Source: Gracilibacillus kekensis
GTDB taxonomy: Bacteria > Bacillota > Bacilli > Bacillales > Amphibacillaceae
Assembly (NCBI RefSeq): GCF_900143085.1
Contig: NZ_FRCZ01000008.1
Span: 62,001 to 126,000 of the forward strand
Direction of reading: 5' to 3'
DNA: 64,000 nt
Each line of letters begins with the position of its first letter. The first letter of the stretch is position 1. Positions 45,035-53,210 of the stretch are shown piece by piece. A program made the position numbers and the translations under genes. The notes beneath the pieces are model-generated. The model was given only the letters and a program-made list of their open reading frames with translations, did not search any database and was not told the DNA's origin.

Positions 45035-46048
45035 ATGGACATGGAATTGCCTATTGGAAAAAAACATGGATGTTTTACTATAATCGGGAGAGGTGAAGAA
45101 TATTATGAAAAAGTTACTAAAAAAAAAATTGAACACATAGAACAAGAAAAGCAAAAGTTTATAAATGGGGAAAAAAATCCTAATAATAATTTTGAATCAG
45201 TAGATACTTTTGATAAATGGATACAAAATTATAAGTCTCAAAAGAAATATAAATGTCAGTGTAAATGTGGAAGAATATTTTATATTAAAGATACTACTTT
45301 TTTAGGAAAAAGATGGAGAGATTGTGAAGGGTTTGGAGAGATAGGAGAACAAAAAAATTGTGCGCTAAAACAAGAGCGTATTAATAAGAGATTGGCTTCA
45401 TATACCAGAGTAAAAGACGAAAGCTATCATATTGATTATTCCAATACCACACATGAATCATTAGAGATATTAGAATGTATTAATGAAAATTATGAAGGAA
45501 AACCTATTACACATGACAAACGAAAAAAGGGAGGTGGCAAATTTATTGTATATAAGTTATATAAATGTCGTTGCTATCTGTGTGGTAAAGACTATGAATT
45601 TAAATCATCAGATTTTGAAATAAAAATTGATGCATACGGGTCTAGAGCGTTAGATGGATATTATTGTAATGCTTTTTGTGACTGTCATAACATTTCATCG
45701 TTTCAATGGCGAACTATAAAAATATTGAGAGAACATAATATAGTATATAGAGTAGAAGTTGAGTTTCAAGACTTATTTGGTGTAGGGCAAAAGAAATTGT
45801 TGCGTTATGATTTTGCTGTTCTCGGTTCAGATAATAGCATTAAATGTCTTATTGAGTGTCAGGGTGAACAACATTATAAGCCTGTAGATGAGTTCGGTGG
45901 TGTTTCACATTTTGAGTCTCAAGTAAAGAATGACGAATTGAAACGTATTTATGCCAAGTCACATAATATACCTTTATTCGAAATTCCTTATACTTGTAAT
46001 ACATACGATAAGGAAATAAAATTTCTTAAAACGGCTGAAATTATTTAA
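45035..46048 (+). CDS. Cysteine-rich protein with C-terminal PD-(D/E)XK-like nuclease domain
   Basis: 337 residues from ATG at 45035, with a G-rich ribosome site (GGGGGATGG) just upstream; a frame from 45017 would start before it. Two cysteine clusters, CQCKCGR with CEGFG...NCAL (about 75-115) and CRCYLCGKDY with CNAFCDCH (about 185-225), look like zinc ribbons. The C-terminal ~110 residues have RYDFAVLG, then IECQGEQHY and IYAKSHNIPLFEIPY, the D ... E-x-Q pattern of phage and mobile-element endonucleases related to Vsr/homing types. Likely DNA-binding and cleaving; target unknown. Confidence 0.72.
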   Translation: MDMELPIGKKHGCFTIIGRGEEYYEKVTKKKIEHIEQEKQKFINGEKNPNNNFESVDTFDKWIQNYKSQKKYKCQCKCGRIFYIKDTTFLGKRWRDCEGFGEIGEQKNCALKQERINKRLASYTRVKDESYHIDYSNTTHESLEILECINENYEGKPITHDKRKKGGGKFIVYKLYKCRCYLCGKDYEFKSSDFEIKIDAYGSRALDGYYCNAFCDCHNISSFQWRTIKILREHNIVYRVEVEFQDLFGVGQKKLLRYDFAVLGSDNSIKCLIECQGEQHYKPVDEFGGVSHFESQVKNDELKRIYAKSHNIPLFEIPYTCNTYDKEIKFLKTAEII

Positions 46049-46156
46049 TCACATATTTTCAGATTAAGAGAGCAAAAAATCCAATTTATTGGTGAGTTTG
46101 ATTTGGGGTACTGTCAGGAAAATGCGAATTTACAACGATAAGGAAGTTTTAAAAAT

Positions 46157-46199
46157 AAAAAAGGCGATTTCCAGTTTCTCAAAGGAATCGCCTTTTTTA
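46157..46199 (+). terminator. Rho-independent terminator
   Basis: AAAAGGCGATTTCC and GGAATCGCCTTTT pair with a single bulged T and are flanked by A and T runs. It ends transcription from the nuclease gene and may also serve the convergent small gene. Confidence 0.85.
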
Positions 46200-46320
46200 T
46201 GTTAAAGCACCTATAATTTAAGTATAATGTTTCCCAAACTCGTTTTTGAATTGAATTAGACGTTATATCATAATATAAGAATTATATGCAATAGTTACAC
46301 TACATATTGGAATTTCCATG

Positions 46321-46563
46321 CTATTTATATTTATTAGCTGTTACTACTTCATCTCTGATCTTCTCTCCTAACAATCCAATATTATCTCTATAATTTTCAA
46401 GTCGATCTTCTAATGTCTCAATTTCCGATCTACTAACAGCTTTTCGCCCATAAAATATTGTAGCAATTTCCCATTCTAATTCACCAATCTTTTTATGAAG
46501 AAAATCAAATTCTTCTTTGAATAATTTTAATTCAGGAGTAAGTTTCTTTTCCATAGTATTCAC
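46321..46563 (-). CDS. Small coiled-coil protein
   Basis: 80 residues with AAGAAAGGTGA as ribosome site. It is a continuous charged helix with heptad-like spacing (LFKEEFDFLHKKIGELEWEI and IETLEDRLENYRDNIGLL), broken by YGRKAVSRS. No known family recognised. Inverted repeats at 44673 and 46931 lie on either side of it and its neighbour. Confidence 0.55.
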   Translation of the reverse strand: MNTMEKKLTPELKLFKEEFDFLHKKIGELEWEIATIFYGRKAVSRSEIETLEDRLENYRDNIGLLGEKIRDEVVTANKYK

Positions 46564-47088
46564 CTTTCTTTTAAATCGATAAATTCCTATTTATCAGTAT
46601 AATAAACAATTACTAGTCTATAATTATCTTTCTGTTGAACATAATACTACTAATGTGCATCACCTCAATTTTTTGCATAACTTTTTTATTGGAACATTAA
46701 TAATGTTTATTCTTATTTTACACTAAAATGCTCGCTCCTTTTTTTGTGATTTCTTATTGAACAAACCTGCTCCGTTGAATAACGTTCTTTAACTTATTTT
46801 ACTATATAAATGTTAATTATCCTAAATTCCCCTCAATTATTTATACATTTTGCATTACGAATAACCTTACATTTTAGATAATAATTTCATATGTAAAAAG
46901 TAGTTCAATTAAGGGTCCAAATTGCAATTTTATACTCCAAAACTGAACTACTTAATATTTTCCATGGGCTTTCTCTATTAATTAACAGATAACACACATT
47001 TTTTTTTAAGTGTTATAAGTGCAGATTAATTTTCTGAATCACATTATGATTATTACTGTAAGTTAAAAACAACTAAGGAGGAAAGTTT
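46564..47088. other. Intergenic region upstream of the replication genes, with a 56-bp palindrome
   Basis: No gene is seen. At 46898-46953 arms AAGTAGTTCA and TGAACTACTT enclose a perfect inner palindrome AAATTGCAATTT (46919-46930). Such dyads upstream of a replication initiator could be regulatory or replicative; Cch-type helicases need an origin, and none is identified otherwise. The stretch is very AT-rich. Confidence 0.5.
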
Positions 47089-47595
47089 ATGATTCAAAAA
47101 AGTAACTACGAACTAGCAATTTCATCTTTAACTTATGCAAGGGAGGATCATTATGACGGAATCAACGCAATATATCGTTTAGCAGCATGTGTTCCAATAC
47201 AAAAGGATTCTTCTCCACACGGGATACGAAGACAATTACGTAGATTAATAAAAGATCTATTAAAGCTTGATGTAAAACCTAATCGAATTTTTGTTCATGA
47301 TGACAAGTTAGAAATAAGCTATTATCCAAAACGTTTTCAGATGGTAATGACAAGAGGGCAATATACTGGATTGCAATTAGAATTTGCAGAGTTTCTTAAC
47401 AAGTCTAGTATTCGCGATCTTATGATTCATGATGGGTGTTACCGTGATGATCCAGAATATTCTGTGAAGGCAGTTAATAATGAGCTAATTAACTTCTATC
47501 CAGAATTTAACTCGCAATGCTTTGGGGCTAGGGAGAATGAGCCTATTGAAGTTGTAAATTATAGTTTGGATGAAATATTTAGGGAGGTATCGTAA
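47089..47595 (+). CDS. Conserved SCC-type protein upstream of the helicase
   Basis: 168 residues with AAGGAGG 7 bp ahead of the ATG. Mixed alpha/beta; basic N-terminal half (HGIRRQLRRLIKDLL) and an acidic C-terminus. The stop overlaps the helicase start (TAATG), so the two are translated together. In staphylococcal SCC a small gene commonly precedes cch in the same way. I cannot assign a biochemical role; DNA binding or helicase loading is an inference from the coupling. Confidence 0.72.
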   Translation: MIQKSNYELAISSLTYAREDHYDGINAIYRLAACVPIQKDSSPHGIRRQLRRLIKDLLKLDVKPNRIFVHDDKLEISYYPKRFQMVMTRGQYTGLQLEFAEFLNKSSIRDLMIHDGCYRDDPEYSVKAVNNELINFYPEFNSQCFGARENEPIEVVNYSLDEIFREVS

Positions 47596-49421
47596 TGGCG
47601 ATAAAAAGAGTTAAAAGACGAAGACCATTGCTTAGTAATGAAGATATTAACCCTAATAAGGAGGAACAGAGTGCAAGCCAAGAACAAAGCCCTCCAAAAG
47701 AAAAGAATTATAGAATGTCCGAAAAAAAATATAGCAAAAGTGTCAACCCTGAAGGGGTTGACACACATAATTATTTATATACTCATATAATCAGTAATGC
47801 CCGTTTACTAAAATCTTCGGAAATCCTTAAAATATTCATCCAAGAGGTAGAGATTTCAGAAAAGTGTTCAATACTAGTTTCGGGAATTAGCATAGTGGCA
47901 AAATCTGATGGAGGATTATTTTTTTCTGCTTTGATGAAACATGCCCATGGATTCTCTAGAAGTAAATCCGAGGATCTTTATCGTTCAGTAGAAAGATTAG
48001 ATGAGTCATTAATACCCAAAGCATTATTGTTAGAATTGGAACATGTTTTCGAAATAGCTAAAGCTGAAGAAAGAGGTTTTCTTTACGAGGAGAAAAAGAA
48101 CCGATTCATTTTTAACGCAAATGTCTTTTCTAACCATTTCCTCAAAAGGTGCTATGTGCGCTCAACAAAAGATGGAAGACTTTTTTTATATAACCGTAAA
48201 GGTTTTTATGAAGAATTATCAGAAGTGCAACTTGGTAAACTCATACGAATTGTTATGCATGAAGGAAGATGGAACAGTTGGAAAAGCACTTATGAAGTTG
48301 AAATATATAAAGCATTACAACGAGAGGCAAGTATTGTCGAAGAGATGGATGTACATCGAAATCTTCTAAATGTTGAAAATGGTATGTTGGAATTGAATAA
48401 ATTTCGTTTGATTCCGCATTCGCCAGAGTTTCTTTCAACTGTGCAAATACCAATTAAGTATGATTCAGCCTCAACTGCTCCGAAATTTTCATCCTTTATG
48501 GATGAAATCACTGATAACGATGGGGAATTAGTTTCTGTTCATCAGGAACTACTAGGGTATTGGCTGACAGCAGAAACAATAGCTGAGAAGGCAGTTTACT
48601 ATTACGGTAGTGGTGCTAATGGCAAGAGTGTTTTTGCAGCTGTTATTACGGCACTAGTTGGAAAAAAGAATGTCTGCAATATATCACTATCGAAATTCAA
48701 TGATTCATTTGGATTGGAAGGCATGATTGGTAAATCATTGAATATTTCTGCTGAAAATGAAATGGGTGGTAAGGCACTAAATACAGAAAACTTTAAAGCA
48801 ATTGTGAGTGGGGATAGCATAACCATTAATATTAAATACCGACCAGCTATCACGTATCGCCCATTTTGCAGACAATTATTTCTAGTAAATAACATACCTG
48901 ATTCCACTGATGTGACGAATGGATATTTTCGAAAAATTATGATTATTCCATTCCCTCACACCTTTAAAAAAGCGGAACGAAATGTGAATCTAAAGAATGA
49001 ATTATTAGAAGAACTACCGGGCATATTAAATTGGGCTCTAAGCGGCTTGAAGCGTTTAAGGGAAAATGATTATCAATTCAGTTCATCCAAAGCTATTAAT
49101 TCGTTGCAAGAAGCATATTACAAAGAGCAAAACCCAGTGCAAGATTTCTATGATGAACTTATTATCAAAGAAGAAGGTTGTCGTACAAAGCAGTCAGATT
49201 TTTATAATATGTATATCCAATGGATTACGGCTCAAGGAATTGATGATAAAGGGACAAAATCCCGATCCATCTTTTGGAGAAATTTTAAAATCATACTAAA
49301 TAATGAAAATATATCAATCAATAGAAAGAAAGTGAAAGGTATTATGTACTTTGATGGCTTGAAAATAAGGGATTTTGAAGTACGCTTATCCACATTAACA
49401 AGAGACATTGTTAACTTTTAG
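47595..49421 (+). CDS. cch: Cch-like replication initiator helicase (D5/P4 superfamily 3)
   Basis: 608 residues. The D5_N-type region (about 225-300, LLNVENGMLELNKF) leads into an AAA+/SF3 motor with Walker A YGSGANGKSV (about 335-344), the acidic SAENEMGG Walker B-like segment, and LFLVNNIP. The C-terminal ~110 residues form a winged-helix tail (KEQNPVQDFYDELI...). Staphylococcal Cch proteins are self-loading helicases that allow the excised element to replicate. Gene order helicase then recombinase is the SCC hallmark. The symbol is by similarity of role, not proven orthology. Confidence 0.85.
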   Translation: MAIKRVKRRRPLLSNEDINPNKEEQSASQEQSPPKEKNYRMSEKKYSKSVNPEGVDTHNYLYTHIISNARLLKSSEILKIFIQEVEISEKCSILVSGISIVAKSDGGLFFSALMKHAHGFSRSKSEDLYRSVERLDESLIPKALLLELEHVFEIAKAEERGFLYEEKKNRFIFNANVFSNHFLKRCYVRSTKDGRLFLYNRKGFYEELSEVQLGKLIRIVMHEGRWNSWKSTYEVEIYKALQREASIVEEMDVHRNLLNVENGMLELNKFRLIPHSPEFLSTVQIPIKYDSASTAPKFSSFMDEITDNDGELVSVHQELLGYWLTAETIAEKAVYYYGSGANGKSVFAAVITALVGKKNVCNISLSKFNDSFGLEGMIGKSLNISAENEMGGKALNTENFKAIVSGDSITINIKYRPAITYRPFCRQLFLVNNIPDSTDVTNGYFRKIMIIPFPHTFKKAERNVNLKNELLEELPGILNWALSGLKRLRENDYQFSSSKAINSLQEAYYKEQNPVQDFYDELIIKEEGCRTKQSDFYNMYIQWITAQGIDDKGTKSRSIFWRNFKIILNNENISINRKKVKGIMYFDGLKIRDFEVRLSTLTRDIVNF

Positions 49422-49581
49422 GGGGCAGGGGGGTGTATTAAAACACAAAAAAGGTGGAAGTGATGACAAATATGAATTTTAAAAAAAGTTAGCTTTTTAC
49501 TAACCACCCATCCCCCCATCCATCCGTATAAAAGAGAATTATAAGTATTTAATATAAATTGGCTAGCTGGGAGGAATTTGA

Positions 49582-49701
49582 ATGGGAGAAAATAAAGATG
49601 AGTACCATGTACTGCTGGATATTTTATCAGAAATGATAATGAATAACTTGGCTCAAAGTAACACTAATCAGAGGGGAGGGAGTGATGACCATGTTGCCTA
49701 A
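49582..49701 (+). CDS. Small ORF (39 residues) overlapping the recombinase start
   Basis: Begins at ATG 49582 behind GGGAGGA and encodes MGENKDEYHVLLDILSEMIM followed by an Asn/Gln-rich tail. The stop lies 16 bp inside the recombinase frame, suggesting translational coupling. The family is unknown; small ORFs just upstream of ccr genes also occur in SCC elements. Confidence 0.5.
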   Translation: MGENKDEYHVLLDILSEMIMNNLAQSNTNQRGGSDDHVA

Positions 49702-51382
49702 AGAGTTAGATTTTACAACTTCAACTAGTTTTAATTCCAGCAATAATGAAGAGAGAACAAAACAAGTAGCTATTTATGCACGTGTTTCGACCACTGAACA
49801 AGCAGAAGAAGGATACAGCATTGATGAACAAACAAGAATTCTACGCAAATATTGTGAACATCAAGGTTATGAAGTTCATAAGGAATATGTTGATCGAGGG
49901 GTTAGCGGTAAGTCCGTTAAAGGGCGTGCCTCACTTCAACAATTATTAAGTGATGCTAATGAAAAACGATTTGATATTGTGTTAGTTTGGAAATCCAATC
50001 GACTTGCTAGAAATATCCTAGACATGTTACAGATAGTCGACTTTCTAAAACAACAGAACATAGCATTCCGCTCATACTCAGAGAAGTATGAAACAGAAAC
50101 TCCCACAGGCAAATTGCAGTTTAATATGATGGCAGTTATTGCTGAATTTGAACGAGATAACATTGCTGAAAATGTTAAGATGGGCATGATTGCAAGAGCT
50201 AAGGAGGGGTCATGGAATGGTGGCAGGGTATTAGGCTATGATTCTATTAAAGTGCCAACAGACAACCATAAAAAGACGCTCACTAAATTAGTAGTTAACG
50301 AGAAAGAAGCATCAACGGTTCGTAGAATTTTTCAATTATACACGGAAGGTAATGGATACAAATCAATTACTAACACCTTAAATAAAGAAGGACATGTCAC
50401 GAAAAAAGGTAATATGTTCTCCATTAGTGGTATTAAAACTATTCTCACTAATCCTGTATATGTAGGTTATATTCGTTACAATGTCCGGAGAGATTGGAGT
50501 GAAAAACGTCGCAATAATATCAATCCTGATCCAGTCATCGAAAAAGGTAAACATGATCCAATTATAGACGACACAACGTGGCAAAAGGTACAAAGTATTA
50601 TGAGAACGAGAGCTAAGAGGCCAAATCGAGTCCATAGTGGGGAATTTCCACTAACGGGTATTATGAAATGTCCTGCATGTGGGGCTGGTATGGTTTTAGG
50701 TAGGACAACCAACCGAAAAAAGGATGGTACGAAGCGGGTATTGGAATACTATGTTTGTGGTGCATGGAAGAACAAGGGGACGGCCGCTTGTCGTTCAAAT
50801 GGTATTCGCACTGCCTACGCTGATGAATATGTGTTTAATAAAATAGCTCAATTTGCCGCAGACGACCGTCTTATTCATGATTTAGTACAGAATGTTAATA
50901 GTAGCCATCGTAAAGTCACAGAGCCGCTTGAAAGGGAGTTTAGAGCTCTATCAGATTTAATGGCTGGAATACAATCGAAAAAGGAAAAGGCTTTAACACT
51001 TTTTGAAGAGAACATCATAAGTAAATCAGATCTAAAAGAGCGATTCCAAAAGCTTGATGAAGAAAAGGTGAGATTAGAAGATCGGATTCAAGCAATACAG
51101 CAACAATTAGGGCAGGATGGTAAACGAGAGATATCATACGAAATGGTGAAGGTGGTCATGAGTAATTTTGTTAATTCATTTAAAAATTCTATTACTGCTG
51201 AACAAAGAAAACAATTGTTGCATTTGTTGATTCGTACTATTTCGATTGGGGATGATAGAAAAATCGAAACTATTCAAATTCAATTTAATAACGACTTGTT
51301 AAGTCACTTTAAACAAGGAGAAGCAAAATCATCTGGAAATGATGATTTTGCTTCTCCTTTTTGTATTTATTTTAACTTGTAA
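49685..51382 (+). CDS. Large serine recombinase (CcrC-like)
   Basis: 565 residues from ATG 49685 (GGAGG 5 bp ahead; GTG 49682 and ATG 49691 are alternatives). Resolvase domain with nucleophile Ser in IYARVSTTEQAEEGYS (S35) and conserved SNRLARN; recombinase domain (about 190-300); zinc ribbon MKCPACGAGM ... YVCGAWKN...AACRS (about 322-365); coiled-coil region (about 395-470). It would excise and integrate the cassette between the two 29-bp repeats. A lone recombinase in this locus recalls ccrC rather than ccrA/ccrB pairs. Confidence 0.9.
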   Translation: MTMLPKELDFTTSTSFNSSNNEERTKQVAIYARVSTTEQAEEGYSIDEQTRILRKYCEHQGYEVHKEYVDRGVSGKSVKGRASLQQLLSDANEKRFDIVLVWKSNRLARNILDMLQIVDFLKQQNIAFRSYSEKYETETPTGKLQFNMMAVIAEFERDNIAENVKMGMIARAKEGSWNGGRVLGYDSIKVPTDNHKKTLTKLVVNEKEASTVRRIFQLYTEGNGYKSITNTLNKEGHVTKKGNMFSISGIKTILTNPVYVGYIRYNVRRDWSEKRRNNINPDPVIEKGKHDPIIDDTTWQKVQSIMRTRAKRPNRVHSGEFPLTGIMKCPACGAGMVLGRTTNRKKDGTKRVLEYYVCGAWKNKGTAACRSNGIRTAYADEYVFNKIAQFAADDRLIHDLVQNVNSSHRKVTEPLEREFRALSDLMAGIQSKKEKALTLFEENIISKSDLKERFQKLDEEKVRLEDRIQAIQQQLGQDGKREISYEMVKVVMSNFVNSFKNSITAEQRKQLLHLLIRTISIGDDRKIETIQIQFNNDLLSHFKQGEAKSSGNDDFASPFCIYFNL

Positions 51383-51409
51383 TTTAGTAATCAAAGGAGT
51401 GTTTTCAAA

Positions 51410-51700
51410 ATGGATATTATGGGTGCGTTCAATCGATATATTAATACTTTTCATCCTGAAGTAAAATTAAAAAATTGGTTAGTAGATGCTGAGATATTGG
51501 ATCAAAGTGACGCTGTTAATAGAGGGTTACATCGCATGATACCAAAGAATGCTAAAAAGATAAGATGTTTCACCTTCTTCTATATTGGTGGTGAAAAGAA
51601 GGTAATTTATTTTATGCAAGATGCAAGCCAAACGGGAGGTGCTTCTATTGGTTTAATGAAAGATGATGCTCTAGTCCATTTCGTTCGGATAAAGGCCTAA
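51410..51700 (+). CDS. Conserved small protein downstream of the recombinase
   Basis: 96 residues, AAAGGAG before the start. Compact alpha/beta sequence: a helical start (MDIMGAFNRYINTFHP), then KIRCFTFFYIGGEKKVIYFMQDASQTGGASIGL. A small gene of this size and position directly follows ccr in many SCC elements (annotated there as a DUF950-like protein); I believe this is the same group but could not verify it. Function unknown. Confidence 0.68.
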   Translation: MDIMGAFNRYINTFHPEVKLKNWLVDAEILDQSDAVNRGLHRMIPKNAKKIRCFTFFYIGGEKKVIYFMQDASQTGGASIGLMKDDALVHFVRIKA

Positions 51701-51771
51701 AATGGGATTATTTAAGGATTTTGGCTAGTTCCTGAAGCGTCAATGTTCCAAATCATGAAAGGAGGGATGTG

Positions 51772-51861
51772 ATGACCTCTATTGAACGATTTAAGGCGGG
51801 AGTGACTTTTGGGATCTCAGTCTATTTTGCAGTTAAGGAAACATTTAAAAATAGTGTGTAA
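51772..51861 (+). CDS. Micro-ORF, 29 residues
   Basis: MTSIERFKAGVTFGISVYF then AVKETFKNSV, preceded by AAAGGAGGG seven bases before the ATG. It is weakly amphipathic/hydrophobic. Ribosome site and tight spacing to the next micro-ORF (9 bp) support translation, but no family is known. Confidence 0.5.
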   Translation: MTSIERFKAGVTFGISVYFAVKETFKNSV

Positions 51862-51870
51862 AGGTGGTAT

Positions 51871-51942
51871 ATGGACTTGCAAAGCTTTTTGATAGGAACG
51901 GTTATCGGAATATTAATCTGTTTTTTAGTAGGGCTTATTTAG
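51871..51942 (+). CDS. Micro-ORF, 23-residue single-helix membrane peptide
   Basis: MDLQSFLIGTVIGILICFLV then GLI; almost the whole peptide is one membrane helix with a GxxxG-like pattern. AAAGGTGG lies upstream. Tiny hydrophobic peptides in mobile elements include type I toxins and phage accessory proteins; nothing here decides between these. Confidence 0.5.
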   Translation: MDLQSFLIGTVIGILICFLVGLI

Positions 51943-51963
51943 GCTATGAATGGAGGTGTTAGA

Positions 51964-52278
51964 GTGAAAAAAATCAATAGGTTATCAGATTTAATGGAAA
52001 TAAAGAAGCACTTTCAAGAAGAATTCGGTAGTTTTTTAGAAGCAGAATTTTTAAACCTTTATGATTATTCAAATAATGGTGAGTCGATAGAAGATTTTGT
52101 TCTGGATTCTTTTCAAACAATACTATTTTTCGAAAAAAAGGAAGAAATAGAAAAGATATTGGATAATCCGTTTGAATTAGAGTTTATAGAGGAAGTGAAT
52201 TTGAATGGATTTACTATTTTGAGGGTTGGAATATTTAGGGAGCATAATGTGCAGTTATGCTATTTTATGAAATCTTAA
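51964..52278 (+). CDS. Uncharacterised 104-residue acidic protein
   Basis: Started at GTG 51964 because GGAGGTG lies five to six bases upstream; an ATG at 51946 precedes that site and lacks its own. Acidic, with repeated Phe/Glu/Lys helices (EFGSFLEAEFLNLYD) and a closing strand TILRVGIFREHNVQLCYF. No family recognised. Fourth of four small genes after the recombinase, probably one transcript. Confidence 0.6.
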   Translation: MKKINRLSDLMEIKKHFQEEFGSFLEAEFLNLYDYSNNGESIEDFVLDSFQTILFFEKKEEIEKILDNPFELEFIEEVNLNGFTILRVGIFREHNVQLCYFMKS

Positions 52279-52300
52279 TTTCAGATTAACTCAGGGATAA

Positions 52301-52520
52301 ATAAAGGGAGAACCTATTCTCAAATATCAGATTTTTGGTCACAGGGAGCAGAATAGTAAGCCTTGGCTAATTAAAGCCGAAGATTTGGAATACCAAGAAT
52401 GTACCTTGTCAACCCGAAGAGATTGACCAAAAGTTAAAATGAAAACATAGTCGAAAAGCATGACCAATATGATGTATAGAAGATCAAGTATTAAAAGAAT
52501 GAGGTTTCAGTGTGTAAGGA
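52301..52520 (+). pseudogene. Possible decayed cassette gene
   Basis: One frame (52301-52426) reads KYQIFGHREQNSKPW, LIKAEDLEYQECTLS without a start codon and ends in a stop. About 50 bp later another frame reads VEKHDQYDV, then in a shifted frame EDQVLKE-stop-GFSV. The blocks look like pieces of one small gene broken by stops and shifts. The remaining DNA to 52785 shows nothing further except a possible short hairpin GGGGATTATATAATAATCCCC near 52548. Confidence 0.35.
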
Positions 52521-52785
52521 ATTAAGCATTGTTAGAATGAATTTAGGGGATTATATAATAATCCCCTTTTCTATATCTAAAAGTACACTAAAGTAAGATA
52601 CTGTATATCAATAATTGGAAATTGTTCAAATAGATATATTAAATATTAATATAGGTGGATATTATTTGCTCTTTCCATTTCCATAATTATCATACTATAA
52701 ATGATTACGTCTGATTCTGTACAATAATAAAGAGAACTTCTTAACTACAGTCTTTTAATTATATATTCAAAACTGTATCTCATTA

Positions 52786-53013
52786 TTAGATTTTAGAAGT
52801 GACATATTTTGAAAGGTTAATACCTTTTCTCACTTCTGTTTTATACGATTCTTTAATTCCAGATACTTTTACAATTTCAGCGGTACTATGTTTATTTTGC
52901 AGAATTATAGCTCCATATTTGATGCCAAATAGATGGATAAAGGTGGCTTTCTTGCTTTCAGGAGCAGTATCATACATCTTTCTTAAAATTCCTCCAAGCT
53001 CTGTTATAGACAT
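52786..53013 (-). CDS. Small HTH-like protein divergent from the DUF262 pair
   Basis: 75 residues from ATG 53013 with GAGGTGAT upstream (a longer frame from 53055 lacks one). The sequence MYDTAPESKKATFIHLFGIKYG, EIVKVSGIKESYKTEV, GINLSKYV matches the small HTH-like domain proteins often encoded beside nuclease genes in defence islands. It shares a 197-bp control region with the DUF262 genes and may regulate them or form part of the system. Confidence 0.65.
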   Translation of the reverse strand: MSITELGGILRKMYDTAPESKKATFIHLFGIKYGAIILQNKHSTAEIVKVSGIKESYKTEVRKGINLSKYVTSKI

Positions 53014-53210
53014 ATGGATCACCTCATCAAGAATTTTTTCAATACTATTATACATTATGTCTATAGCATTTAATAGATTTAATATAACTTTTAAATAGGT
53101 AATTTATCTTAGTCTATTAAATCTAGGTTGTAAGTCTCGATTTTATGTTAAAATAGAAAAAGAAGGAAATTTAATTAAGTTATACCAAATAGATTAGTTG
53201 GAGGGATTTT

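Noticed and set aside
47559-47768. Minus-strand hydrophobic ORF over the helicase start
   Set aside because: Hydrophobicity arises from the complement of Lys/Glu-rich codons of the helicase N-terminus.
52799-53098. Plus-strand ORF of 99 codons opposite the small HTH gene
   Set aside because: No ribosome site; the minus-strand frame has a good start and a recognisable HTH-like domain pattern.
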